A DNA stretch of 64,000 bases from Oscillospiraceae bacterium (GTDB taxonomy: Bacteria; Bacillota; Clostridia; Lachnospirales; Lachnospiraceae): the NCBI GenBank assembly GCA_021771715.1, contig JAETOO010000001.1, positions 496,001-560,000 of the forward strand. The letters run 5' to 3'. A program made the position numbers and the translations under genes. Below the pieces are notes generated by a model. It did not search any database, was not told the DNA's origin, and saw nothing but the letters and a program-made list of their open reading frames with translations. Each line of letters begins with the position of its first letter. The stretch's first letter is position 1. Below are positions 49,363-58,004 of this stretch, piece after piece.

Positions 49363-49785
49363 CTATCCCACCATCCTTATCAGGTCCCAAGAGATAACCT
49401 TACCATTTTCTGAGCGATTATGATATGTCTGATACCATGCTCCATTTTCCTTATGAGTCTCAGCTACCATGACCCACGGATCCAACACCCGTTTGCTCTC
49501 AACAATTGAGTCCACAACCTTTCTGTCATCATATGCAATATCAGCCTCTCCGTAAGATGATGTGATAGGCATAGCTCCATAGCCGCAATAATGGTAATAA
49601 ACATTAGGAACCACCGGTCCAAACGGCCATGCCTCAATATCATCTGAAAAAGCAGCATCTCCTCGATTCAAAAAGTCTTTCTGAATATAATACAAGATTT
49701 TTTGAAGCTGCAAATTACTGATGGGATGCCTGTCTCTAATGCATTTTGAGACAATGTATCTTGATAAATCTATTGCCCTATACAT
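49363..49785 (-). CDS. Panacea-domain (DUF4065/SocA-like) protein, putative antitoxin
   Basis: ATG with GGAGG RBS; MYRAIDLSRYIVSKCIRDRHPISNLQLQKILYYIQKDFLNRGDAAFSDDIEAWPFGPVVPNVYYHYCGYG. Confidence 0.88.
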   Translation of the reverse strand: MYRAIDLSRYIVSKCIRDRHPISNLQLQKILYYIQKDFLNRGDAAFSDDIEAWPFGPVVPNVYYHYCGYGAMPITSSYGEADIAYDDRKVVDSIVESKRVLDPWVMVAETHKENGAWYQTYHNRSENGKVISWDLIRMVG

Positions 49786-50208
49786 ATCCGGTGCCTCCCT
49801 CCATTCGATGAAACAATCCCGGAACTTCACGCCCGAATTTCCATTCTTTTTTGCACCCATACTTCAATCTGTCTCTGCCGGAAAAATACGCTAAATTTAT
49901 TGTTAAACACAGTATACTACCCTGCCCTCGAAAATGCTATTAAAAAAGTGTTAAATCACTCGAACTACCGTTCTCACCTCATTGCCGCATTTTTGCGCCT
50001 TTTTCAGATTTCGGGCCCCTTTATCACACTACAATATGTAATCTGCAGCGCAAAAATGGAGCCGATGCTCCGCAAGATGATCCATTCATCCGCGTCTGCA
50101 TCAGCTCCGCTTTTCCTATCCGGGCCCGACTATCGGCCGGGCTGCTTTGATCCTGCGGCGTCAGCCGCCAGATCTGTAAACAACAGACCAGATAACGCTC
50201 TGCTCTCC

Positions 50209-52092
50209 TCAGTTGAACTCGTGTCCCGGCACACCATTGTTGACCATGACCTTCCCGGCCAGTTCATCCACGCCGGACACCTCGATATCCGTGACATCCG
50301 GGTAGGCGTTGTGGTAGTTCGGGAAACTGAAGTACACGTCGCCGTTTGCCCCCTCGTACACTGCTCCGGTGCCGTCCTCCGTCATCGTCGCCGTTCCTGT
50401 GAGCACCGTCTGCAACACAGCGTACGTCATGCGGTCAAGCTGAACAATGCTGAAATTAAACGAGTCCTCAGTGACCCCCGTGATTTCGAGTACGTAATAA
50501 TTCGGCAGCTCCTCCGGCATGAGGCACTCGAAGCAGGCAGACTCATAATAGCCTCCCTCATACACGCGCGCAGAAGAACCTGCCCCGTCGCTGTCATTCG
50601 CCGAGTCTCCTGTGCTGCTCTGACCCGCGCCCGACGAACTCGCCGCGCTGCCTGCGCCTGCGCCCGACGCGCCTGACGCACTGCCCGTTCCTGCGCCCGA
50701 TGAGGCCTGCCCCGCACCCGGCACACTGCTCTGGTCCGATGAAGTCTGACCCGCGTCCGACACGCTGCTCTGGCCCGATGAAGTCTGGCCTGCGCCCGAC
50801 GCCGTCAGATACTGCTCGCTGACGTATCCCTTGATTCCGTTGTAGCGCACCGGCACCCAGCCGTCTGACGTGCTGCCGGTCACCTCGACGCTGCAGCCTT
50901 GCGGGACAATCCCCATCACGACGCCGGAGGTAGACGCCTTGCTGCGGATATTCACCGTGTCGGTCGCCACCATTTTCCTGCCCGCACCCAGGGAGCCGAA
51001 CAACGACGAGCCGGATCCGGACGCAGACGCGCCTGACGCCGCGCTTCCCGTACTGCCAGAGAACGTGCCGGATGCGCTCGGCAGCGCGCTCATGCACCGG
51101 AGCAGCAGCGCCACATTCGCATTCTCACACGCATTCAGCGAGGCCGGATCAAACTTCGCCGGCTCCACTGTCCCGCTGTACCACGACTTCGCATCAAAAT
51201 ACTTCTGGATCTCCTTCGTGGCGAACTTGCGGCCATGCCGCGCGTAGATCTCATTGATCGCCATCTGCATATCCGCCGCGCTCATGCCCTCGAGATCGCT
51301 CTCCTCGAGGTACTCCTCCGAGCTGTCCGCCAGAATATACTCCGAATCTCCCGGAGTCTCCGTTCCATCCTCGTCCCCGCCGAGGAACTCCTCCATGTCG
51401 ACAAAGCCGCCGCCCGGATTCGTGACCTCGGCATTCTCTACGATCCAGTCGATGTCCTCGCTCATCGCGAGCCACTCCTCGGAGGCCTCCTCAGAGCTCC
51501 CGTAGCGCACATCTCCCTGAAACAGGCTCAAATAATAGATGTAGTCGTCGCTGCTCCCGAGGACCGTCGTCCACATCGGCAGATCCATAAAGCTGTAGTC
51601 CTCGCAGCGGTTCACCGCGAACAGCTCCCCGATGTACGGCAGACGCCGCTCCGCCGGATACTCATTGCGGATCGCGACAGACGAAAAATAGACGCCGTCG
51701 TCATCGGTCGGGATGACCTCGTACTTTCCCTCCCATTTCGCCGGGACCGTCAGAGACAGCTCCTCAAACTCGTAGATCTGATTGTCCTGCTCATCCGACA
51801 CCAGCTCATACTCCCAGAGCTCCTGTGCTCCTTTCGCCATTCCTGTCAGAGCTGCCCCCGAAACTACCGCAGCCCCCGCGAACATCAGCGCTCCCGTTTT
51901 CCATAACTTTCCGTTCATACTGTGATACAATTCCTTTCCCGCGGCAAAACAGTTCCTGCTGTTTTTGTCCGCGTCTCTCTTTTTTCTATTCATTCCTGCT
52001 GGCCGCAAGCCAGGCAGCCGCGCTCGAAAGAATTCTAGCTCCCGCGCATAGCGTTCCTCCTCTCCACGATTTTTGAGCTCCTTTTTCTCCAA
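50209..52092 (-). CDS. membrane-anchored protein with YARHG and SH3 domains and Ser/Gly/Ala-rich linker
   Basis: MSAADMQMAINEIYARHGRKFATKEIQKYFDAKSWYSGTV; MVATDTVNIRSKASTSGVVMGIVPQGCSVEVTGSTSDGWVPVRYNGIKGYVSEQYL. Confidence 0.85.
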   Translation of the reverse strand: MEKKELKNRGEEERYARELEFFRARLPGLRPAGMNRKKRDADKNSRNCFAAGKELYHSMNGKLWKTGALMFAGAAVVSGAALTGMAKGAQELWEYELVSDEQDNQIYEFEELSLTVPAKWEGKYEVIPTDDDGVYFSSVAIRNEYPAERRLPYIGELFAVNRCEDYSFMDLPMWTTVLGSSDDYIYYLSLFQGDVRYGSSEEASEEWLAMSEDIDWIVENAEVTNPGGGFVDMEEFLGGDEDGTETPGDSEYILADSSEEYLEESDLEGMSAADMQMAINEIYARHGRKFATKEIQKYFDAKSWYSGTVEPAKFDPASLNACENANVALLLRCMSALPSASGTFSGSTGSAASGASASGSGSSLFGSLGAGRKMVATDTVNIRSKASTSGVVMGIVPQGCSVEVTGSTSDGWVPVRYNGIKGYVSEQYLTASGAGQTSSGQSSVSDAGQTSSDQSSVPGAGQASSGAGTGSASGASGAGAGSAASSSGAGQSSTGDSANDSDGAGSSARVYEGGYYESACFECLMPEELPNYYVLEITGVTEDSFNFSIVQLDRMTYAVLQTVLTGTATMTEDGTGAVYEGANGDVYFSFPNYHNAYPDVTDIEVSGVDELAGKVMVNNGVPGHEFN

Positions 52093-52310
52093 TTATACTC
52101 CGCAGGCACAAAGAAACGGTTAAGGGAAACCTCTTTTTCCCTTGATTTTTCAATCATATATCCTGAACTGAAATGTACAGAACCTGCGGAGCATGTCAGA
52201 GCCCCGTCCGTATCGTATCACGTTTTATGCGTTTATTTCGAAACTGTCCTTTATCTGCTTTTATCTGTCAATCATTTTTCCGGCAGCAGACAATACAGCG
52301 CTTTGGCAGC

Positions 52311-52356
52311 AAAAAAAACGACCACATCTCAGATATCTTAGAAATGTAGTCGTCTG
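52311..52356 (-). terminator. terminator of the LytTR/GHKL operon
   Basis: Minus: ACGACTACATTTCtaagatatctGAGATGTGGTCGTTTTTTTT. Confidence 0.8.
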
Positions 52357-52369
52357 ATTTCATCTGTTA

Positions 52370-52444
52370 TCAATCACCTGCTGTTTTCCTCATAGTCAGC
52401 CATGTTCCAAAGCGAATGCTGAGTATATGCAATACCAGTGCCAT
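52370..52444 (-). CDS. 24-aa small ORF MALVLHILSIRFGTWLTMRKTAGD, partial duplicate of the kinase N-terminus
   Basis: ATG with AAGGAGG RBS 7 nt upstream; about 80% nucleotide identity by eye over ~60 nt to the kinase start region. Confidence 0.5.
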   Translation of the reverse strand: MALVLHILSIRFGTWLTMRKTAGD

Positions 52445-52563
52445 ATCCACGCCTCCTTCAGCAAAAGCCAAATCCCCCACGGCAGCCGCCAAATATCATG
52501 CAGGCATGGCTACCTGGCTCATTGTCCGCGAGAATAAAGCTCCTCAACCTCCCATTTTTTCAC

Positions 52564-54087
52564 TCATTTGGCAGACGTTTCCTTAAAAGCCATTTCCGGA
52601 TTTTCCCCATCCGTGCAGCCAACCATGATCCACACCCGGAATTTCGACGCGTCGTACGAGAAATCGATCTCCCCGCCATACTTCTGCACGATGTGGCGGA
52701 TGCTCTCAATTCCCCAACCGTGATTTTCCTTCTCCGCCTTTGACGTCAGGAACCGGCCCTTCTTCTGAGACGGCGCGCTCGCGCTCGTGTTCTCCATGAT
52801 AAGCAGAAACATCGCGTTCGCGCTCTTCATCTGCAGCTCAATGCTCCGCTGCCCCATCGGGCATCTCTGCGCCGCCTCCATCGCGTTGTCAAACAGATTT
52901 CCCAGCAGCACCACCAGATCCGCATCCGAAAACGGTACGCTGTCCACCTCCGCCGACAGCCGGAACGCGATCGCCAACTCCTCCATCCTCCGGCTTTTCA
53001 TATTGATGATAAAGTCCAGCGTCGGAAGTCCCGTCCACGCGCGCCTCGCATTCGCCTGCAGCTTCTCCCGGTACTCCCTCAGAAATGCAGACGCCCGCTC
53101 GATGTCCCGGTGCGCCAGGCACTCCTCGATATACTGCATCCGGTGCTTTTCATCGTGGATCAGACAGCGGTTCTGCTCGTAGGCACGCCTCAGCTCCACG
53201 TACTGCTGCTCCACCGCGTCATTCCGCACATCCAGGAGCCTTTTCTCCGCCTCGACCGACCTCTTGAACATTCCCACCACCAGCATCAGAAGCGCCACGA
53301 CCACGATGATCGTTATGATCAATACCTGAACAATATCTCCGCTGTCAAATCCATCCTTTCCCAGATCCGTAAAAAAATCCAGCAGATAACACTCTGTCAG
53401 CGCAAGCAAGAGTATGAATCTTTTATGCTCACATAACGCTTTTTTTAGTATTGGGCACAACTTGAAATAGCAGACCAATGCCCCTATTGCTGCATAGATC
53501 ACGAAGCCAAATACTACAGCATCTACAGTTTGTAATCTGCCGGATACATTTACCTCCAGAATCGTTCTACTTTCGACTCCACCTATGTAGACCATGTATG
53601 TTCCTTTTATAATCTCAACAGTCGCTTCATACAACAATGTCCAAAGATAACCTTGAAACCAGCTGCATTGGAAATATCTAAAAAGGAAAAAAGGCATGAA
53701 AATATTCCCCAGCATTATCGCTGGAACAGAAATATAGCTAGTCCACGCATTCCACATCAAAAGACCTGCACTCAGCCCAAATTCCAGGTACAGTATTACG
53801 CTATTTAAAACAGCCGCATATTTATTTCCCTTTTTGTTGTTTTCTACCCCATACCGATAAAATAATATGCCGCTGATCCAGGCGAAAAAAAAGACCCCTT
53901 TCACTGCCGTTGACATATTCTTCACAAAAATCTGCAAAATGATAAGCAAAAATAATATTCCTAAAATTACTTCACACAGTATCTCCTTCCAACACCAGTT
54001 TTCCTTTTTCGGAAACATTTTCGAAAAAATCCAGACATTCAGCCCTGTCCCAAAGCAAATGCTCAGCGTATGCAATGCCAGTACCAT
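52564..54087 (-). CDS. GHKL-domain (AgrC-like) sensor histidine kinase
   Basis: Multi-TM N-term; CLIHDEKHRMQYIEECL; LVVLLGNLFDNAMEAAQRC; ENHGWGIESIRHIVQKYGGEIDFSYD. Confidence 0.92.
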   Translation of the reverse strand: MVLALHTLSICFGTGLNVWIFSKMFPKKENWCWKEILCEVILGILFLLIILQIFVKNMSTAVKGVFFFAWISGILFYRYGVENNKKGNKYAAVLNSVILYLEFGLSAGLLMWNAWTSYISVPAIMLGNIFMPFFLFRYFQCSWFQGYLWTLLYEATVEIIKGTYMVYIGGVESRTILEVNVSGRLQTVDAVVFGFVIYAAIGALVCYFKLCPILKKALCEHKRFILLLALTECYLLDFFTDLGKDGFDSGDIVQVLIITIIVVVALLMLVVGMFKRSVEAEKRLLDVRNDAVEQQYVELRRAYEQNRCLIHDEKHRMQYIEECLAHRDIERASAFLREYREKLQANARRAWTGLPTLDFIINMKSRRMEELAIAFRLSAEVDSVPFSDADLVVLLGNLFDNAMEAAQRCPMGQRSIELQMKSANAMFLLIMENTSASAPSQKKGRFLTSKAEKENHGWGIESIRHIVQKYGGEIDFSYDASKFRVWIMVGCTDGENPEMAFKETSAK

Positions 54088-54088
54088 G

Positions 54089-54796
54089 CTAACGCCTCCA
54101 GTATTCCACAATTTCCTGCTTTACCTGCCCGAGACGCGGAGCTCCCACCGGCAGCTTTGTGCCGTCCCGCATCAGGATCAGGTGATCCTTCAGGTTCATA
54201 ATGTGCCGGATATTGGCCACATATCCCTTATTAATGACGATAAACTCCGGGGAATCCAGCTCATGCATTACATCTGCCATAGATTTTCGAACGCGGCTCT
54301 CCCCGTGCCGATGTACGAGCACGGTATATCTGCCGTCCTTTTTCAGATAAAAAAGATCTTCATAATTTATTTTTTCTACATCTGCCTTCTTCTCGATAAT
54401 GTAGTATTTCTTCTCCTGCTCCAAAATCTGCGGCAGAAGCGCGTCGTACGCCTCCGTCAGCTTCTCCTGCAGGATTTCCTTTGGAATATAGCGGTAGGTG
54501 TTCACCTCATACGCCTCCACCGCGTAGTCGACAAAATTTGTGACAAAAATAATCACCGGATCCGGATAATATTTCCGGATCTCCCGCGCCACTTCAAGTC
54601 CTGAGAGCTGCGGCATCTCCACATCCAGTATATACATATCATACTTCTGGGCCGCGATATCGCCAAGCAGCCACCTGGCATCCTGATACGCCTCGACCCG
54701 GCATTCCAACCCTTTTCGCTGAAAATAGTCCTCCGTGATCCGCCTCTCCTTCTCCAGATCCATTCTCTCATCGTCCAAAATGTAAATCGTAAACAT
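54089..54796 (-). CDS. LytTR-family (AgrA-like) response regulator
   Basis: YILDDERMDLEKERRITEDYF...YDMYILDVEMPQLSGLEVAREI; LytTR: YYIIEKKADVEKINYEDLFYLKKDGRYTVLVHRHGE. Confidence 0.95.
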   Translation of the reverse strand: MFTIYILDDERMDLEKERRITEDYFQRKGLECRVEAYQDARWLLGDIAAQKYDMYILDVEMPQLSGLEVAREIRKYYPDPVIIFVTNFVDYAVEAYEVNTYRYIPKEILQEKLTEAYDALLPQILEQEKKYYIIEKKADVEKINYEDLFYLKKDGRYTVLVHRHGESRVRKSMADVMHELDSPEFIVINKGYVANIRHIMNLKDHLILMRDGTKLPVGAPRLGQVKQEIVEYWRR

Positions 54797-54900
54797 CCGA
54801 CTACTCCTCCCGGCTCCTATTCACATTTTTCCTTCGTGGAAGAACTACAAAATTATAGCATTTCATTCTGCAATAGGGAAGACTGTCTCCATAAAAAGCG

Positions 54901-54932
54901 CAAAAAATAACGCCCTGCCTTTTGACAGAGCG
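54901..54932 (-). terminator. terminator after tandem hairpin repeats
   Basis: Minus: CGCTCTG-tcaaaagg-CAGGGCG-TTATTTTTT. Confidence 0.75.
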
Positions 54933-54948
54933 CTACAAACATTTTAAT

Positions 54949-55039
54949 CCCGAACATTTATAAGCCGCATATCGGGGAGCGAACAATATTTGTGATCCTG
55001 AACATTTATAAGCCGCATAACAGGAAGCGAACAATATTT
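54949..55039 (-). ncRNA. two tandem 43-nt hairpin-forming repeats (48-nt period), candidate structured RNA
   Basis: Minus: AAATATTGTTCGCTtCCTGttATGCGGCTTATAAATGTTCAGG and AAATATTGTTCGCTcCCCGatATGCGGCTTATAAATGTTCGGG; the T:A in copy 1 becomes C:G in copy 2. Confidence 0.55.
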
Positions 55040-55069
55040 TACAGAGGGAATCATTTCCCTTCTACTATT

Positions 55070-55098
55070 ACTATATGCAGCCAGCTGATTTATGTCAA
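55070..55098 (-). promoter_or_regulatory. sigma-A-type promoter for the tandem-repeat RNA
   Basis: Minus: TTGACA - 17 nt - TATAGT. Confidence 0.7.
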
Positions 55099-55169
55099 TA
55101 ACCTTGTTGATACATCATCCATCCCTGCTCTTCACGCCCTGCGGCTGTGAACAGGAGCAAGGAGCCCCC

Positions 55170-55319
55170 TCAAAACTGCGAATACACAAACTTCGGCGCG
55201 CTCGAGAGGTTTGCGCTCATAAAATAGAGGAACAGGATCATCATCAGCGCGTAGAAGCCGAGTGTCTGCAGCGCGAACTGCAGCCGGGGCCGCTCGTCAA
55301 GCTTCTTTATAAAATTCAT
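55170..55319 (-). CDS. dltX: DltX-like small membrane protein (49 aa), not in ORF track
   Basis: MNFIKKLDERPRLQFALQTLGFYALMMILFLYFMSANLSSAPKFVYSQF; overlaps dltD stop; C-terminal FVYSQF resembles the DltX motif. Confidence 0.75.
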   Translation of the reverse strand: MNFIKKLDERPRLQFALQTLGFYALMMILFLYFMSANLSSAPKFVYSQF

Positions 55320-56574
55320 AAATGCTTTCATTTACCATCACCCAGCCCTTCTTGCCCAGGTGCACGCGGTCCTCGAAGAAGTACTTTGTGTACTCCTGAT
55401 CGGAAAAATCCGCGATCCGCGCGCCGTACTCTCCGGCGACGCCGCGTACCTTCTCGTAATACTTCTGCCGCGCCTCCTTCGGAAACCCGGTAAAGTCATA
55501 GTAGTAGCCGTTCACGGGGACGATCACGAGCATCGGCTCAATGTCGAGCTCCCGGCACACCTGCAGGAAGCACGCGAGGTCGTCAAACTCCGGCCCCGTC
55601 TGGTAACCCTTGACCGCATCGCTGTTCATATCCTTCTTCGCGGGAAGATGCGGCTCGAGCCGCTTGTAGTAATCGTCATTCATGTAGAACGGATTCTGAT
55701 TGTACACCTCGCCCTGCTCCTCGGCCAGCGCGAGCAGCGCATTCCAGTCTGGGGCTGCAGGGTAATTCTGCGCTGCGGTTTCTCCACTCTGCATCGTGTT
55801 CCCGCTGCTCTGCGCTGTGTCTTCGCCACTCTGCGCCGCATCTTCGCCATCCCGCGCTGCAGTCTCCCCGGCCACCCGCCTCTCCTGCGCTGTGCGCAGC
55901 TCCTTCGACCGGCCAAGCAGCATCGTCTCGAACAGCTCTTTTTCGTGCAGAAACGTCGACCAGCCCTGCAGGCGCACGGACTCGAGCCAGCCGCCGGTCT
56001 TCTTCCAGAGCACCTCGTCGTACCGCCGCACCCGCTTCTGCGTCTTCTCGTCCACGCCGAGCAGTTTCTGCGTGCGGTCGGAGATGTACTGCTTTGTCTC
56101 GTCGCTCAACGCTCCATTCGCCATCGCCGCCGCGTAGTGTGTCTCCGAGAAGCGCGACGCGTACGCCTGGTCGACGACCCCCGTCTTGCGGAACCACTGC
56201 GGCGACAGGATCAGCACCGCCTTGCGGATCTCCATGTCCTCCTCAATCGAAGCCAGCGTGACCGCGTGGCTCAGGGACTGATAGTAGCCCGCCCCGATCA
56301 GCATCGGCTCAAAGTCGCTGCCCGCAAAGACCTGCGCGGGGTGGTACGGCGTGTCCGTCCCGTGCTGAAATTCCGAGGAGCCGAAGACCGGAAAGCCTTG
56401 TTCACTCAGGTTCTCCGTCAGCGCGACGCGCAGCTTCCCCTTCTCCTCGCTCGGAAACGTCCCGAACGACGCCCTGTCCTCTATGACAGCCTTGTCCCGG
56501 ATGTACAGATGACAGCCGCCGACCGTCAGCAGAAACAGCACGAGCGCCGTCAAAAATGCCTTTACTCGTCTCAC
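55297..56574 (-). CDS. dltD: D-alanyl-lipoteichoic acid biosynthesis protein DltD with internal repeat insertion
   Basis: PVFGSSEFQHGTDTPYHPAQVF...LIGAGYYQSLSHAVTLASI...AVLILSPQWFRKTG. Confidence 0.93.
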   Translation of the reverse strand: MRRVKAFLTALVLFLLTVGGCHLYIRDKAVIEDRASFGTFPSEEKGKLRVALTENLSEQGFPVFGSSEFQHGTDTPYHPAQVFAGSDFEPMLIGAGYYQSLSHAVTLASIEEDMEIRKAVLILSPQWFRKTGVVDQAYASRFSETHYAAAMANGALSDETKQYISDRTQKLLGVDEKTQKRVRRYDEVLWKKTGGWLESVRLQGWSTFLHEKELFETMLLGRSKELRTAQERRVAGETAARDGEDAAQSGEDTAQSSGNTMQSGETAAQNYPAAPDWNALLALAEEQGEVYNQNPFYMNDDYYKRLEPHLPAKKDMNSDAVKGYQTGPEFDDLACFLQVCRELDIEPMLVIVPVNGYYYDFTGFPKEARQKYYEKVRGVAGEYGARIADFSDQEYTKYFFEDRVHLGKKGWVMVNESIYEFYKEA

Positions 56575-56576
56575 GG

Positions 56577-56807
56577 CTATCTCCTTGCTTCCACCAGCGC
56601 GAGAATCTTCTCTGGCGTGTTGATATCCGGGCGCTCCACCTCAGACGGGGAAATCACGATCCCGCACTGATCCTCCAGCTCCACCAGGAACTCCGCAAAG
56701 CCCAGCGAGTCCAGCAGTCCCGACTCAAACAGCTCCGTCTCCGGATCCTCCTTCACCACGTCATCCTCACAGATCTCTGCGAGCAAATCCAATACTTCCT
56801 CTCTCAT
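56577..56807 (-). CDS. dltC: D-alanine carrier protein
   Basis: 76 aa; TELFESGLLDSLGFAEFLVELEDQCGIVISPSEVERPDINTPEKILALVEAR. Confidence 0.95.
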   Translation of the reverse strand: MREEVLDLLAEICEDDVVKEDPETELFESGLLDSLGFAEFLVELEDQCGIVISPSEVERPDINTPEKILALVEARR

Positions 56808-56846
56808 ACGTATGACTCCTTTCTATTCATCGCTTTCACTGCCGCC

Positions 56847-58004
56847 TCACCCAGCGATCAGCTCCATCAGCTTCCCGGAAAACAGGAAGAAACCGAACAT
56901 CACGAGCTGCATGGTCACCGCCCAGGATGCGATCTGATACCACCGCTGGTTCTTATTTTTCTTGTAAAATTTTGATTTCTTCTGATACGTCTCCGTCAGC
57001 GCCAGCAGAAGCCCGTGGTACAGGCCGTATAAAATGTACGACGGCGTGATGCCGTGCCACAGCCCCATGATCCCCATGTCCACAAAAAATCCGGCGCATG
57101 CGCGCTGCAGTCTGCTCGAGAACCATTTTTTCTTCGAGCTGTACATCACAAACCGCGTAAACACGAAATCGCGGAACCAGTGGGACAGCGTGATATGCCA
57201 GCGGTCCCAGAACTCCCGGATATCTCTGCTGATAAACGGGAGGTTAAAATTGTCCGGCGTCTCGATTCCAAGCACGTAGGAGCTTCCGACCGCCATCCGC
57301 GAGTAGCCCGCAAAATCGAAAAACAGGTACATCCCATATGCATATGCGTATCCGACCCAGTGATACCAGGCCGTGCCGGTCTCGAGATACCCCATCGCCT
57401 TGTACGCAAAGGCCGCAAGGACAAACTTGTAGACCGCGCCCAGCAGCAGCTTCCAGATTCCCTTTCCGCACAGCTCCAGGTACTCCTCCCGCGGCAGCCG
57501 CCGGTTCAGATCGGCCAGGAACCGCCTGCTGCGGTCGATCGGCCCGGAGCTGAAGCTCGGAAAGAACACCAGGAACGCGGCCATCTCCGCCACGGACACT
57601 TCCTTGATTACCCCGTCATAGATCTCGATGATCATCTGCACCACGCGGAACGTCAGATAGGAGATCCCGACAAACCCGAACAGATTCAGCTCGAACAGCG
57701 GCGACACCTTGCACAGCACGAGCGGCAGCAGCGACAATAGCACGAAGACGTGGTAGATCCGCTCTTTTCTGCCGTTCTTCGCGCGTATCGCCAGATAACC
57801 CTTCACCAGCCCGACAGACCAGACACAGAAAAACAGAAAATACGCAAATCCCGTCGGGCTGCCGGCAAATACCAGCCCGACATACAGGAGCGATACCGCA
57901 AACCCGTACCATTTCAGAGACAGCTCCAGTGTCCCCAGCACTGCCGCAACCACCAGCGCCACAGTCAGCAAAAGAAAAAACGCAAGTCCCTCATAGTAAC
58001 TCAT
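56847..58004 (-). CDS. dltB: D-alanyl transfer MBOAT protein DltB
   Basis: FFPSFSSGPIDRSRRFLADLNRRL...DIREFWDRWHITLSHWFRDFVFTRFVM...MGLWHGITPSYILYGLYHG. Confidence 0.95.
   Translation of the reverse strand: MSYYEGLAFFLLLTVALVVAAVLGTLELSLKWYGFAVSLLYVGLVFAGSPTGFAYFLFFCVWSVGLVKGYLAIRAKNGRKERIYHVFVLLSLLPLVLCKVSPLFELNLFGFVGISYLTFRVVQMIIEIYDGVIKEVSVAEMAAFLVFFPSFSSGPIDRSRRFLADLNRRLPREEYLELCGKGIWKLLLGAVYKFVLAAFAYKAMGYLETGTAWYHWVGYAYAYGMYLFFDFAGYSRMAVGSSYVLGIETPDNFNLPFISRDIREFWDRWHITLSHWFRDFVFTRFVMYSSKKKWFSSRLQRACAGFFVDMGIMGLWHGITPSYILYGLYHGLLLALTETYQKKSKFYKKNKNQRWYQIASWAVTMQLVMFGFFLFSGKLMELIAG

Noticed and set aside
54949-55039. Tandem repeats considered as a mini CRISPR array
   Set aside because: Only two repeats, 5-nt spacing and no cas genes; compensatory stem changes favour structured RNA.
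54949-55039. Repeats considered as LytTR-binding direct repeats
   Set aside because: They lie downstream of a promoter and upstream of a terminator, and covary as RNA stems; DNA-site role not excluded but less likely.
55360-56670. Plus-strand 436-aa ORF opposite dltD
   Set aside because: Antisense of a well-supported dlt gene.
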